From the NCBI GenBank assembly GCA_964600345.1, contig CAZRKA010000006.1, forward strand, positions 1-38,862: a DNA stretch of 38,862 nucleotides, written 5' to 3'. Shown one piece after another: positions 26,012-33,928 of this stretch. Both the position numbers and the translations under genes were made by a program. The DNA comes from JABMMZ01 sp964600345. GTDB taxonomy: Bacteria; Bacteroidota; Bacteroidia; NS11-12g; UBA955. The number at the start of each line of letters is the position of its first letter. The first letter of the stretch is position 1. The notes beneath the pieces are model-generated. The model searched no databases. It had not been told where the DNA came from and saw only the letters and a program-made list of their open reading frames with translations.

Positions 26012-26637
26012 GTCCGCTCGAAAATGTTTTTATCAATAACGAAAAATGGGTCAGTGAGAAACTGTCCATCAATCCCGACTATTTTAAAAACCTCGCCAAA
26101 GGTCAGTCGCCCGAAATTCTATACATCGGTTGTTCCGACAGCAGAGTGACGGCCGAAGATCTGATGGGTGTGCAACCCGGTGAGGTTTTTATTCACAGAA
26201 ATATTGCCAACCTGGTCAACAACATCGATCTTAACGTGATGTCGGTAATCAATTATGCCATAAGACATCTGGAAGTTAAACATGTGGTTGTTTGCGGACA
26301 CTATAACTGCGGAGGCGTGAAGGCGGCCATGCAGGCCAAAGATTTAGGCATACTCAATCCCTGGTTGAGAAATATTCGCGATGTTTATCGCTTGCACAAA
26401 ACCGAATTGAACGCAATTGAAGATGAAGATTCAAGATATAACCGTCTGGTAGAATTGAATGTTCAGGAACAATGTGTTAATCTGATTAAGACTGCCGCAG
26501 TTCAACAGGCTCACAAAGAACGCGGTTTAACTGTTCACGGATGGGTGTTTAACATACACAACGGGCAGCTGATAGACCTTAAAATTGACTTCCCTTCCAT
26601 ACTGAAAGAAATCATTTCAATCTATAAACTGGATTGA
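26008..26637 (+). CDS. Beta-class carbonic anhydrase
   Basis: The 209-residue product has the beta-CA zinc ligands and catalytic dyad: Cys42-Ser-Asp44-Ser-Arg46 (GCSDSR) and His98-Tyr-Asn-Cys101 (GHYNCGG). GVQPGEVFIHRNIANLV at about 54-70 is also typical. It interconverts carbon dioxide and bicarbonate in the cytoplasm; it has no signal peptide. Translation is coupled to the bestrophin gene by a 4-base overlap. Together they would supply bicarbonate for carboxylases or pH control. Confidence 0.97.
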   Translation: MSPLENVFINNEKWVSEKLSINPDYFKNLAKGQSPEILYIGCSDSRVTAEDLMGVQPGEVFIHRNIANLVNNIDLNVMSVINYAIRHLEVKHVVVCGHYNCGGVKAAMQAKDLGILNPWLRNIRDVYRLHKTELNAIEDEDSRYNRLVELNVQEQCVNLIKTAAVQQAHKERGLTVHGWVFNIHNGQLIDLKIDFPSILKEIISIYKLD

Positions 26638-26670
26638 GATCCTGATTTATTGTTTCCGTTCCGAAACCGT

Positions 26671-26952
26671 TTACTTTTTAAAAAGCCTGTCGAGATAAAA
26701 AGTGCCAAATGGCAAAAGCGACAGTAAAAATGCGTAGACGGCACCCTTAAAACTGAGCAGTTTGTTGCTGAGTAAAACGGCAATGCTGATCATAAACAAA
26801 ACAAACAGTAACCCGTGTATCATGCCGCATACCTTAACTGCCATAGGCATCGCAAACGCATATTTCATAGGCATGGCGATAAAAAGCAATACGAGATAAC
26901 TGTATCCTTCAATCTTTCCAGTCAGCATAAAATTCCTAATTTGATTATCCAT
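26671..26952 (-). CDS. DUF3817 small membrane protein
   Basis: The 93-residue product has three hydrophobic helices at about 17-34, 40-62 and 66-85. It shows the DUF3817 pattern: GKIEGYSYLVLLFIAMPMKY near the start, KVCGMIHGLLFVLF in the middle, and LLPFGTFYLDRLFKK at the end. These inner-membrane proteins have no proven function. It is the last gene of the minus-strand run from rnr, 50 bp after the TonB-C-like gene, and may have its own weak box (TATATTCG on the minus strand, about 15 bases before the start). Confidence 0.9.
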   Translation of the reverse strand: MDNQIRNFMLTGKIEGYSYLVLLFIAMPMKYAFAMPMAVKVCGMIHGLLFVLFMISIAVLLSNKLLSFKGAVYAFLLSLLPFGTFYLDRLFKK

Positions 26953-27002
26953 TTTTTTGTGCCGCGAATATACCTATAAACCTGATATGCTTTTGCGAAA
27001 TT

Positions 27003-27644
27003 CTACCTGTTTTTAAGCCTCACTTTCAAAGTCATTTCAGTGTTGATATTATGCCCCGCCACTCTTGCAGGCAACCATAATCTTGAACTTTTCCTGAGTG
27101 TGTTTGCCACTTCAAGATCAAAATCTGAACGCTGTCCGCCTTCAGATCTTATAATTTTCACATCCCCGTTTTTTTCCACCGTAAATTTAATTTCAGTTAA
27201 AATCCCGGTTTTCAATTTCATGAAATAAGCACATACAAACAGATGCTCTCTCATAAAGGATTCGAATGCGCTGTTTCCACCCTTAAAGACCGGATTGATC
27301 ATTATTATAGGAATGTATTCGCTTTTTTCAGGGCCGGTCATTATCAAAAATGCGGTATCTCCCCTTCGCTTTCGAACTGCAATTAAACTGTCGATATAAT
27401 TTTTTTCAGCTTTTTCGTCGTCAATCCGCTTTTTTTCATCCTGAACTTTCTGATGTTCCCTGGCGATACTGTCTATAGGTGTATCTATGATCAGGTCAAA
27501 AAGAAGTGCATTGAGAAACTTATCCCTTTTTGTTTCGGATTTAATTTTTCCTCCGCAGTTACCTTTGTCCTGCCTGATAAATGCACACGAATAAGTTAAA
27601 ATAATAATTAAAACCGCCAAAAGAGAAAATTTGAAATATTTCAT
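27003..27644 (-). CDS. Lipoprotein with TonB C-terminal-like domain
   Basis: The 213-residue product has a lipoprotein signal with cysteine at residue 20 (LTYSC). A charged helix at about 60-95 (HQKVQDEKKRIDDEKAEKN) is followed by a C-terminal domain (about 120-213). That domain has PVFKGGNSAFESFMREHL, LTEIKFTVEKNGDVKIIRS and TLRKSSRLWLPARVAG, the pattern of the TonB_C domain found in many Bacteroidota proteins. Since it has a lipid anchor instead of an inner-membrane helix, it is unlikely to be a normal TonB energy transducer. It begins 19 bp after the polyprenyl synthase stop. Confidence 0.78.
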   Translation of the reverse strand: MKYFKFSLLAVLIIILTYSCAFIRQDKGNCGGKIKSETKRDKFLNALLFDLIIDTPIDSIAREHQKVQDEKKRIDDEKAEKNYIDSLIAVRKRRGDTAFLIMTGPEKSEYIPIIMINPVFKGGNSAFESFMREHLFVCAYFMKLKTGILTEIKFTVEKNGDVKIIRSEGGQRSDFDLEVANTLRKSSRLWLPARVAGHNINTEMTLKVRLKNR

Positions 27645-27663
27645 TTCCGGTCTTTGTGTGTAC

Positions 27664-28641
27664 TCAGACTTTTCTGGCTTTCAAAAAATCAAAAAGCGTC
27701 AGCACCTGTTGTTTGTATTCCGAATTGCCACAAGACATTTCGAGGTTTTCAAGCGCAAATGACTCAAACTCCGATTTAAGCTTTATCAGATAAATATCAC
27801 TTCCGGCTTCTTTGAATAATGTCCTTACCCTATTTACTTTCATTGCGGGATCCATTACTCTTTCTCCATACCAAGTAAGCAGCTCTTCACGGCCCTCATT
27901 ATACAGGTTTTTAAGGGCATGTAAAAATAGTATTGTTCTTTTGTTCTCAAGTATGTCGCCTCCCTCACGCTTTCCTGTTTCAGGTTCGGTACCGAAAGCA
28001 TCCAGATAATCGTCCTGCAATTGAAACGCCATTCCGAGATTCAGTCCGAAGTCATAAAAATGTGCAGCTTTTTCCTCTTGTGCTTCAGCGGCAAGTGCAC
28101 CCATTTTGAGCGCTGTTGCAGGTAAAACGGCAGTTTTCAGCCTGATCATTCGCAAATATTCTTCTTCCGAAATAAATTCACGGGTAGGCAAATTCATATC
28201 CATTTGCTGTCCTTCGCATACCTGAATGGCCATATCGCTAAACTCTCTTAAAAGCACTTCTTTGTTCGGCAAACCGGTTTTCAGAATCATACTGTAACAA
28301 TGAATCAGCAAATTATCTCCAGCGAGAATAGCAGTAGATTCATTCCATTCCTCATGCACGGTCTTTTTACCCCTTCTCAGCGGAGCATTGTCCATAATAT
28401 CGTCGTGCACCAGACTGAAATTGTGAAATGTTTCAATAGCAAGCGCAAGCTGATTGACATCGTCGCTTATTTTTCCGGCTACACACTGATAGGCAAGCAA
28501 TAGTAATTTTGGTCTGACCCGTTTTCCCCCGAGTTGCATGATGTAGTTCATGGAATTGTATAAATTCTCGGGTTTACCAAGAAACGGGTGAGAAATCAGG
28601 TATTGCTCAAAACTATCTGAATTTACGATGTTTTCTGCCAT
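27664..28641 (-). CDS. Polyprenyl (isoprenyl) diphosphate synthase
   Basis: Taken from ATG 28641 the product is 325 residues, starting MAENIVNSD; an upstream alternative adds 12 residues from within rnr. Both aspartate-rich motifs are present: DDIMD at 80-84 (LVHDDIMDNAPLRRG) and FQLQDDYLD at about 205-213. GGKRVRPKL at 38-46 binds isopentenyl diphosphate. Phe75 lies five residues before the first motif, as in short-chain synthases, so a C15-C20 product is likely; the exact length is not certain. It would feed carotenoid, quinone or lipid-carrier synthesis. The start lies 29 bases inside the 3' end of rnr in another frame. Confidence 0.93.
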   Translation of the reverse strand: MAENIVNSDSFEQYLISHPFLGKPENLYNSMNYIMQLGGKRVRPKLLLLAYQCVAGKISDDVNQLALAIETFHNFSLVHDDIMDNAPLRRGKKTVHEEWNESTAILAGDNLLIHCYSMILKTGLPNKEVLLREFSDMAIQVCEGQQMDMNLPTREFISEEEYLRMIRLKTAVLPATALKMGALAAEAQEEKAAHFYDFGLNLGMAFQLQDDYLDAFGTEPETGKREGGDILENKRTILFLHALKNLYNEGREELLTWYGERVMDPAMKVNRVRTLFKEAGSDIYLIKLKSEFESFALENLEMSCGNSEYKQQVLTLFDFLKARKV

Positions 28642-30778
28642 GTTCTTTTTTGAAATTATTATCGGGCACAAATTCAAGATCTATATTTCGCTTGATCTTG
28701 TTTGCGGCTGTGACTATCACCTCAACCTCATCGCCCATTCTGTATTGCCTGTGTGTCCTGTTGCCCGTTACGGCCATTAAATAAGAATCGTACTCATAGT
28801 GATCGCCGGGAATATTGCTCAACCTGATCATGCCCTCACACTTGTATGCTTTTATCTCTACAAAGATACCAAAATCGGCCAATCCGCTGATCACTCCGGT
28901 AAATTGCTTGCCCACCTGCTGCTCCATCCATTCTGCCTGCTTATACTTTATTGAAGCTCTTTCTGCATCAGATGCGAGTATTTCCATTTTCGAACTTTGC
29001 TTGCATGCATAGTCGAGTTTCTCCATATCCCAGCCGCATGCCTGCTCCATGGTTTTACCATCCAGGTATGCAAACAGCAATCGGTGTGCAATGATGTCGG
29101 GGTACCTTCTGATTGGTGAGGTAAAATGAGTGTAGTGATGAAAGGCTAAACCAAAGTGACTTGGTTTGTTTGGGGTATAAACTGCCTTTGCCATACTTCT
29201 GATACACATATTCCGGATAAGATCTTGTTCCGGTTTACCTTCAACGGCAGCCGACAATTCGTTGATGGAAGCACGCAAAGATGTATCATTGTCTATATGC
29301 AATGTATAACCGAATCTTGAAGCAAAACGTTTTAATTCCTGCAGTTTAAGATCTGATGGTTCGTCGTGGGTTCTGTAAACAAAAGGTTTGCGTGGTTTTT
29401 GGTTATAGATAAATGCTGCTACCGAACGATTCGCCAGCAGCATCAGTTCTTCTATCAGCTTATTGGTATCCTGCCTTATTTTTACCTGCATTTCAACAGG
29501 TTTGAATTGATCGTCAAGTTTGAATTTATACTCCACAGATTCAAAACTCATTGCGCCCTGTTTGAACCTTTCGGCACTGAGGTGTTTGGCAAATCTGTTG
29601 AGATGGTCTATTTCTTCGTAATACAGACCTTCCCCGGCATTGAGGATGCTCTGTGCCTCTTCGTAGCTGAAACGCTTATCTGAATGAATAATGGTTTTCG
29701 CAAAACGTGTTTGCTTAATTTCAAAATGTTCGTCTATTTCAATGATGACAGAACAGGTAAGCCTGTCCTTATCAGGTACAAGCGAGCAGACTATATCAGA
29801 GAGATTGAAAGGAAGCATCGGAACCACCCTATCTACCAGATAAACTGAAGTTGCGCGGTTAAGTGCTTCGGTATCCAATATGCTTCCCGGAGTAACGTAA
29901 TGACTGACATCGGCGATGTGAACTCCAATTTCTGTATGCCCGTTTTTTAATTTTCTGTATGAAACGGCATCATCAAAATCTTTCGCCGTGTCCGGATCAA
30001 TCGTAAATGTGAGTGCCGATCTGAAATCTTCTCTGGAAGCAATCTCGTCGGCAGATATAGTTTCTTCTATAGTATCCGAAGCAGCCTGTACCCACGGATC
30101 GAATGCTTCTGGCAAGCCAAATTCAGCGAGTATGGCATGCATTTCCGTCTTGTGTTCGCCAGGTTTTCCCAGCATTTCGCTTATTTCGGCCACAGGATAA
30201 TGCTTATCCCTCTCGAATCCTGAAATTCTGAAAAGCACCTTATTCCCCGCTTTGAGTTCCGGAGAAGCCGGTATCGAAAACGGACTCTGGAATTTAATAT
30301 TATCGGGTTGTATCAGCCAGACGTGGTTCTTCTGTTGAAGTACGCCGGCAAATGAGCGTTCACTATGACTTATCAGTTTAATTACCTCGGCGCTTACTTT
30401 GGTCTTTCCCTGTTTCACGATCACCGCTTCGACTGTATCGAATGGCAAAAGATTGATATAAGATTGTACTACAACCAGATCATCTTCAAAACCCTCAACC
30501 TTTAAAAATATCCTGCCATTGCGCGTGATATCAATAACTCCCTGAACCGTGCGCCGGGGCGTATGTTTATAAAATTTATATTTATCCTTGCGTCCAATTT
30601 TATCCTCTTCAACAAGCAGATCCAGAACAGGGAGAAGATCCTCTGCGCTTTTCGGAATTTCTTCAACAAGCAATCTTGCATAAATCTGTTTGTGGTTCAT
30701 TATCCTGCCCGGATTTTCTGTCAGAATCCTTAAAATTTCCGCCTCAAGCAATTGAGTTCTGATTTTCTTTTTAGACAT
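28613..30778 (-). CDS. rnr: Ribonuclease R
   Basis: The 721-residue product has the RNase II/R layout. An N-terminal helical region (1-60) and cold-shock OB domains (about 75-200) come first. The RNB catalytic domain (about 250-580) has the metal-binding aspartates in DPDTAKDFDDAV (Asp261, 267, 269, 270) and GVHIADVSHYV. A C-terminal S1 domain (about 630-700; FTGVISGLADFGIFVEI) and a basic tail (KKEHGRKHRKFR) follow. It degrades structured RNA 3' to 5' in the cytoplasm. An exact -7 box lies 8 bases before the ATG. It leads an operon with the polyprenyl synthase, whose start overlaps it. Confidence 0.96.
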   Translation of the reverse strand: MSKKKIRTQLLEAEILRILTENPGRIMNHKQIYARLLVEEIPKSAEDLLPVLDLLVEEDKIGRKDKYKFYKHTPRRTVQGVIDITRNGRIFLKVEGFEDDLVVVQSYINLLPFDTVEAVIVKQGKTKVSAEVIKLISHSERSFAGVLQQKNHVWLIQPDNIKFQSPFSIPASPELKAGNKVLFRISGFERDKHYPVAEISEMLGKPGEHKTEMHAILAEFGLPEAFDPWVQAASDTIEETISADEIASREDFRSALTFTIDPDTAKDFDDAVSYRKLKNGHTEIGVHIADVSHYVTPGSILDTEALNRATSVYLVDRVVPMLPFNLSDIVCSLVPDKDRLTCSVIIEIDEHFEIKQTRFAKTIIHSDKRFSYEEAQSILNAGEGLYYEEIDHLNRFAKHLSAERFKQGAMSFESVEYKFKLDDQFKPVEMQVKIRQDTNKLIEELMLLANRSVAAFIYNQKPRKPFVYRTHDEPSDLKLQELKRFASRFGYTLHIDNDTSLRASINELSAAVEGKPEQDLIRNMCIRSMAKAVYTPNKPSHFGLAFHHYTHFTSPIRRYPDIIAHRLLFAYLDGKTMEQACGWDMEKLDYACKQSSKMEILASDAERASIKYKQAEWMEQQVGKQFTGVISGLADFGIFVEIKAYKCEGMIRLSNIPGDHYEYDSYLMAVTGNRTHRQYRMGDEVEVIVTAANKIKRNIDLEFVPDNNFKKEHGRKHRKFR

Positions 30779-30786
30779 GATCGGAG

Positions 30787-30794
30787 CAAAGATA
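30787..30794 (-). promoter_or_regulatory. -7 box of the rnr operon
   Basis: The minus strand reads TATCTTTG, an exact TAnnTTTG match, then 8 bases and the ATG at 30778. The mRNA would start within a few bases of the start codon. Confidence 0.5.
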
Positions 30795-30831
30795 AGTTTT
30801 CTGAAGCTTAGAAAATCCGTACAGTGTCCAT

Positions 30832-30860
30832 AAAAAAAACCAGGCCTTAACCTGGTTTTT
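30832..30860. terminator. Terminator after the PKD T9SS gene
   Basis: AAAAACCAGG (30835-30844) pairs with CCTGGTTTTT (30851-30860) around a 6-base loop. The A and T runs on both sides make it usable on either strand. It lies 32 bp after the minus-strand stop at 30892. Confidence 0.85.
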
Positions 30861-30891
30861 AGGGGATCAGTAAATTATCAATCTAACGAAA

Positions 30892-32217
30892 CTATATCTT
30901 TTGTATCTTATATGTAAAAACTTCACCGGTGCTTGTTCTGATCTGAAGCAAATATAATCCGGCAGTGAGTTTGGCATCAGTATGTATTTGTATCCCATCA
31001 GCTGTTTCATTTACAGTATTGGCGAATTCCTGACCCAAAAGGTTGAAGAGTGACACACTGTAACCACCCCTGTGGATTTGATCTTCAATGACTATCCTGT
31101 CCGTAAATGGATTCGGGTAAACAATAAACCTTTCATAATCATTCAATTTGTTTTCATTGATGCCGGCAATGGCATTAACCTGTTCGCAATAACTGATGGT
31201 AGTATCGCAATTGCTTGCCTTCAGACAAACATTGTAAGTATTGGTGTTTCCGAAGGTGTAAATAAAGGTATCCTTATCTTTAAATGCCGTTTGCAAGGTA
31301 TCGTTGACATACCAATTCATTTCGTAAGTAAATCGCTGTATACTCCTGAATTGATTAACAAAAGTGGTCGGCTGTCCTGCGAGCGTCTGCACATATGTAT
31401 ATTTGATATTCGGATTGGGCGGGGATCCGCTCACGGTGTAATACTCTGCAATAAACCCGCTGTCTATACCACTGCCGTTTGTTTTGAACAAAATGTACAT
31501 CCTGGGTCCTGTACTGTTAAACACCGGTGTCTGACCATTGTTGGAAGCACTCAGTCCTCCAAGAACTTTGGCGGGATCTACAGTATCCGAGTCGTAAATC
31601 AGAAATGAATCACCGGCATCCTTTAAGCGAATCTGCCAGAATTTTAAGGTGATATTCTGGTTATTGGACGGTGTGATTTTCAGAAATGATTTGTTGGCAA
31701 TACCCAGTCCGTTAGAATAATTGAGATAGGGTCCTCCGTTGTCATAGATGGTGCCGTAATCGGTATAAACATGGTTGTCGTTAAGAGGACCGTAAGCTCC
31801 ATATGCCAGATAGTAATCTGTAGGTTGTATGACCAGAATATAGCAGGTCTTTACCTTAGCAGAAGTTCCATTGCCATTCTTTGCAATTAATTTAACAGTA
31901 TAACAACCGGGTACATCAAAAGCAAACTGCGGATTTTGTGAAAATTCATTCTTGCCGTTTGAAAACGGATCGGAATACACTTCGCCAGTACCCAGACTTG
32001 GATAATAGGAAGAACCGGCATAGGTAAACGAATCATAAACATTCCAGGTCCATTCGTATGGTGAATTTGTACTCAGATCTGTAATTTCTATTGATTCATA
32101 CTGCGGAATTACACGGTAACAAACCTCAAAATCTGCGACGGGAGCCTGTGCTTTCAGCGCATTGATTCCAAAGAGAAAACATGCAGCTGCAATTAATTTC
32201 AAGTAATAGTTTTTCAT
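30892..32217 (-). CDS. Secreted PKD/CUB-like protein with T9SS type A sorting domain
   Basis: The 441-residue product has a signal peptide (MKNYYLKLIAAACFLFGINALKAQ, cleaved near 24). Residues about 25-130 are a PKD-type domain (ADFEVCYRVIP...ITDLSTNSPYEWTWN...FDVPGCYTVKLIAKNG). Residues about 135-265 resemble the CUB-like domain of other Bacteroidota exported proteins (TDYGTIYDNGGPYLNYSN...FLKITPSNNQNITLKF...FLIYDSD). A second PKD-like stretch follows, then the sorting domain from about 365 (FIVYPNPFTDRIVIED, VSLFNLLGQEF, and LTAGLYLLQI...YKIQKI). It is transcribed alone. Its upstream region holds an exact -7 box and four TGTCA repeats at 11-bp spacing, so it may be phosphate-controlled. Ligand unknown. 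Confidence 0.87.
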   Translation of the reverse strand: MKNYYLKLIAAACFLFGINALKAQAPVADFEVCYRVIPQYESIEITDLSTNSPYEWTWNVYDSFTYAGSSYYPSLGTGEVYSDPFSNGKNEFSQNPQFAFDVPGCYTVKLIAKNGNGTSAKVKTCYILVIQPTDYYLAYGAYGPLNDNHVYTDYGTIYDNGGPYLNYSNGLGIANKSFLKITPSNNQNITLKFWQIRLKDAGDSFLIYDSDTVDPAKVLGGLSASNNGQTPVFNSTGPRMYILFKTNGSGIDSGFIAEYYTVSGSPPNPNIKYTYVQTLAGQPTTFVNQFRSIQRFTYEMNWYVNDTLQTAFKDKDTFIYTFGNTNTYNVCLKASNCDTTISYCEQVNAIAGINENKLNDYERFIVYPNPFTDRIVIEDQIHRGGYSVSLFNLLGQEFANTVNETADGIQIHTDAKLTAGLYLLQIRTSTGEVFTYKIQKI

Positions 32218-32238
32218 GCCATCAAGTAAATTTTAAAT

Positions 32239-32246
32239 CAAATTTA
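32239..32246 (-). promoter_or_regulatory. -7 box of the PKD T9SS gene
   Basis: The minus strand reads TAAATTTG, an exact TAnnTTTG match, 21 bases before the ATG at 32217. No clear -33 TTTG is seen, which fits a promoter that needs an activator. Confidence 0.5.
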
Positions 32247-32274
32247 CATCAATATTCTCACAACGATTTCATAA

Positions 32275-32313
32275 TGACATATTTGTGACAAGTATTTGAC
32301 AAAACTCTGACAG
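32275..32313 (-). promoter_or_regulatory. Pho-box-like array: four TGTCA direct repeats at 11-bp steps
   Basis: On the minus strand the four units are CTGTCAGAGTT, TTGTCAAATAC, TTGTCACAAAT and ATGTCA. The TGACA complements start at 32275, 32286, 32297 and 32308, exactly 11 bp apart, so all face one side of the helix. The E. coli PhoB box is also built of TGTCA direct repeats with an 11-bp period. The array ends 28 bp upstream of the -7 box of the PKD T9SS gene, a typical activator position. Confidence 0.65.
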
Positions 32314-32326
32314 AATTTTTATAGAA

Positions 32327-33928
32327 TCAGGAAATATGCTGCAAGAGGGTCCTCGTGTAATCGCGGGACGGATTATTCAGAAGCTGGTCTGTTTCTCCCT
32401 GCTCAACTATCTCCCCGTCTTTTAATACAATGAGGTAATTGCAAAACCAGGCTGCAACTGCCATGCTGTGTGTAATCATCAAAACAGTCAGTTGTTCGCT
32501 TAACTGAAGTTCTTTAATCAGGTTCAGAATCTGTGCCTGAACCGACAGATCGAGGGCCGAAGTAGATTCGTCACAAATCAATAATTGAGGCCGCGCCGCC
32601 AACGCCCTTGCAATGCAAAGCCTTTGCCTCTGACCACCGCTGAACTCTGAAGGATATTTTTCTAGATCAGTTTCAGACAGTCCAACCTTTCCGAGCAACT
32701 CTGCGGCTTGTTTGCGGCATTCTGAAGCACTGAAAGTCTTGCTGTGTTTATTGATTACTTCTTCAAGCATACGGCTAACTTTCAATGCCGGGTTAAGTGC
32801 TGCAAACGGATCCTGGAATATCATCTGAATATTGGACGACAGTGGTTTCCCGTTTTCAAAATCATAAATAATTTCGCCAGAATCCGCCTTCTCGAGTTGA
32901 ACAAGTATTCTGGAAATAGTGCTTTTTCCTGAACCGGATTCACCGATCAAACCGGTACTTACTCCTTTCTGTATATTAAAATTAATATCTTTAAGTGCAA
33001 TGTATGCCTTGTCATTACTTCTGAAAATCTTACCGGTATTTTTAACTGCAGTAATGATATTTCCGATCACCGGTTCTGCGAAAAACGTTTTCTCCTTTTT
33101 ATTTCCGGCATCCATTGTATCAGACAAGGTACTCAGATATTTACCTTTTTTATCCGGTCCGGGTTTGCAGGCGAGTAATGCCCTGGTGTAAATATGACGG
33201 GCATTCTTAAGGATATCATCCGTGCTTCCGGTTTCAACTATTTCGCCCTTATACATGACGGCTATGCGGTCTGAAAATCGACTCACGGCATCAATGTCAT
33301 GAGATACCAGCAGGACACTGCGTCCCTGTTCGAGACAGAGTTTTCGCAACAGTCCTAGAATCTCATCCTGCAACAAAACATCCAGTGCCGTTGTCGGTTC
33401 GTCGGCAATTATTAGTTCTGGATCTCCTGCAAGGGCCATCGCAATCATTACTCTCTGACGCTGGCCACCCGAGAGCTGAAAGGGATACGACTTCATCACT
33501 TTTTCAACGTCGTTGAGATCCACCTGTTTAAGCAATTTCCCGGCTAATTCGCGCCTTTCCTTTTTTCCTGTGTCCTTACAGAGTGCAATATTTTCCATCA
33601 GTTGCCTTCCGCATGTCTGAACCGGATTAAGGGCTGTTAAAGGTTCCTGAAAAATGTAGGCAATTTTCTTAAGCGCCAGTTCCTTTCTGAGTGAGGGACT
33701 CATTCCGAGAAGATCCCTTTCGATACCATCCTTGCCTGTAAATGCGATCCTGCCTTCGACCTTCAGGTTAGCAGGCAACAACGAAAGTACAGACAGACAG
33801 GTAAGAGATTTGCCTGAACCTGATTCTCCTACCAGAGACAAAATTTCGGATGGTTTTACTTCTAAAGATATATGCTTTACCAGCGAAACATTTCCGGAAC
33901 TGATATGCAATCCCCCGAAACTCAGCAT
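32327..33928 (-). CDS. Double-ATPase ABC protein of the oligopeptide/nickel importer class
   Basis: The 533-residue product contains two full nucleotide-binding domains in tandem. Domain 1 has Walker A GESGSGKS (34-41), signature LSGGQRQRV and Walker B LIIADEPT. Domain 2 has Walker A GESGSGKS (about 329-336), signature FSGGQRQRL and Walker B LLICDEST. The order is that of DppD-DppF or YejF-type fusions that power peptide importers. No permease or binding-protein gene is adjacent, so its membrane partner is elsewhere or it serves another function. The start overlaps the stop of the CarH-like regulator (ATGA), so the two are translationally coupled and share its promoter. Confidence 0.93.
   Translation of the reverse strand: MLSFGGLHISSGNVSLVKHISLEVKPSEILSLVGESGSGKSLTCLSVLSLLPANLKVEGRIAFTGKDGIERDLLGMSPSLRKELALKKIAYIFQEPLTALNPVQTCGRQLMENIALCKDTGKKERRELAGKLLKQVDLNDVEKVMKSYPFQLSGGQRQRVMIAMALAGDPELIIADEPTTALDVLLQDEILGLLRKLCLEQGRSVLLVSHDIDAVSRFSDRIAVMYKGEIVETGSTDDILKNARHIYTRALLACKPGPDKKGKYLSTLSDTMDAGNKKEKTFFAEPVIGNIITAVKNTGKIFRSNDKAYIALKDINFNIQKGVSTGLIGESGSGKSTISRILVQLEKADSGEIIYDFENGKPLSSNIQMIFQDPFAALNPALKVSRMLEEVINKHSKTFSASECRKQAAELLGKVGLSETDLEKYPSEFSGGQRQRLCIARALAARPQLLICDESTSALDLSVQAQILNLIKELQLSEQLTVLMITHSMAVAAWFCNYLIVLKDGEIVEQGETDQLLNNPSRDYTRTLLQHIS

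Noticed and set aside
26638..26670. Terminator between carbonic anhydrase and DUF3817
   Set aside because: GTTTC and GAAAC could form a 5-bp stem, but it is short and not followed directly by a good T run; too weak to call.
31072..31608. Plus-strand open frame of 178 codons inside the PKD T9SS gene
   Set aside because: It is the shadow of a strongly supported minus-strand gene with signal peptide and sorting domain; its translation shows no domain.
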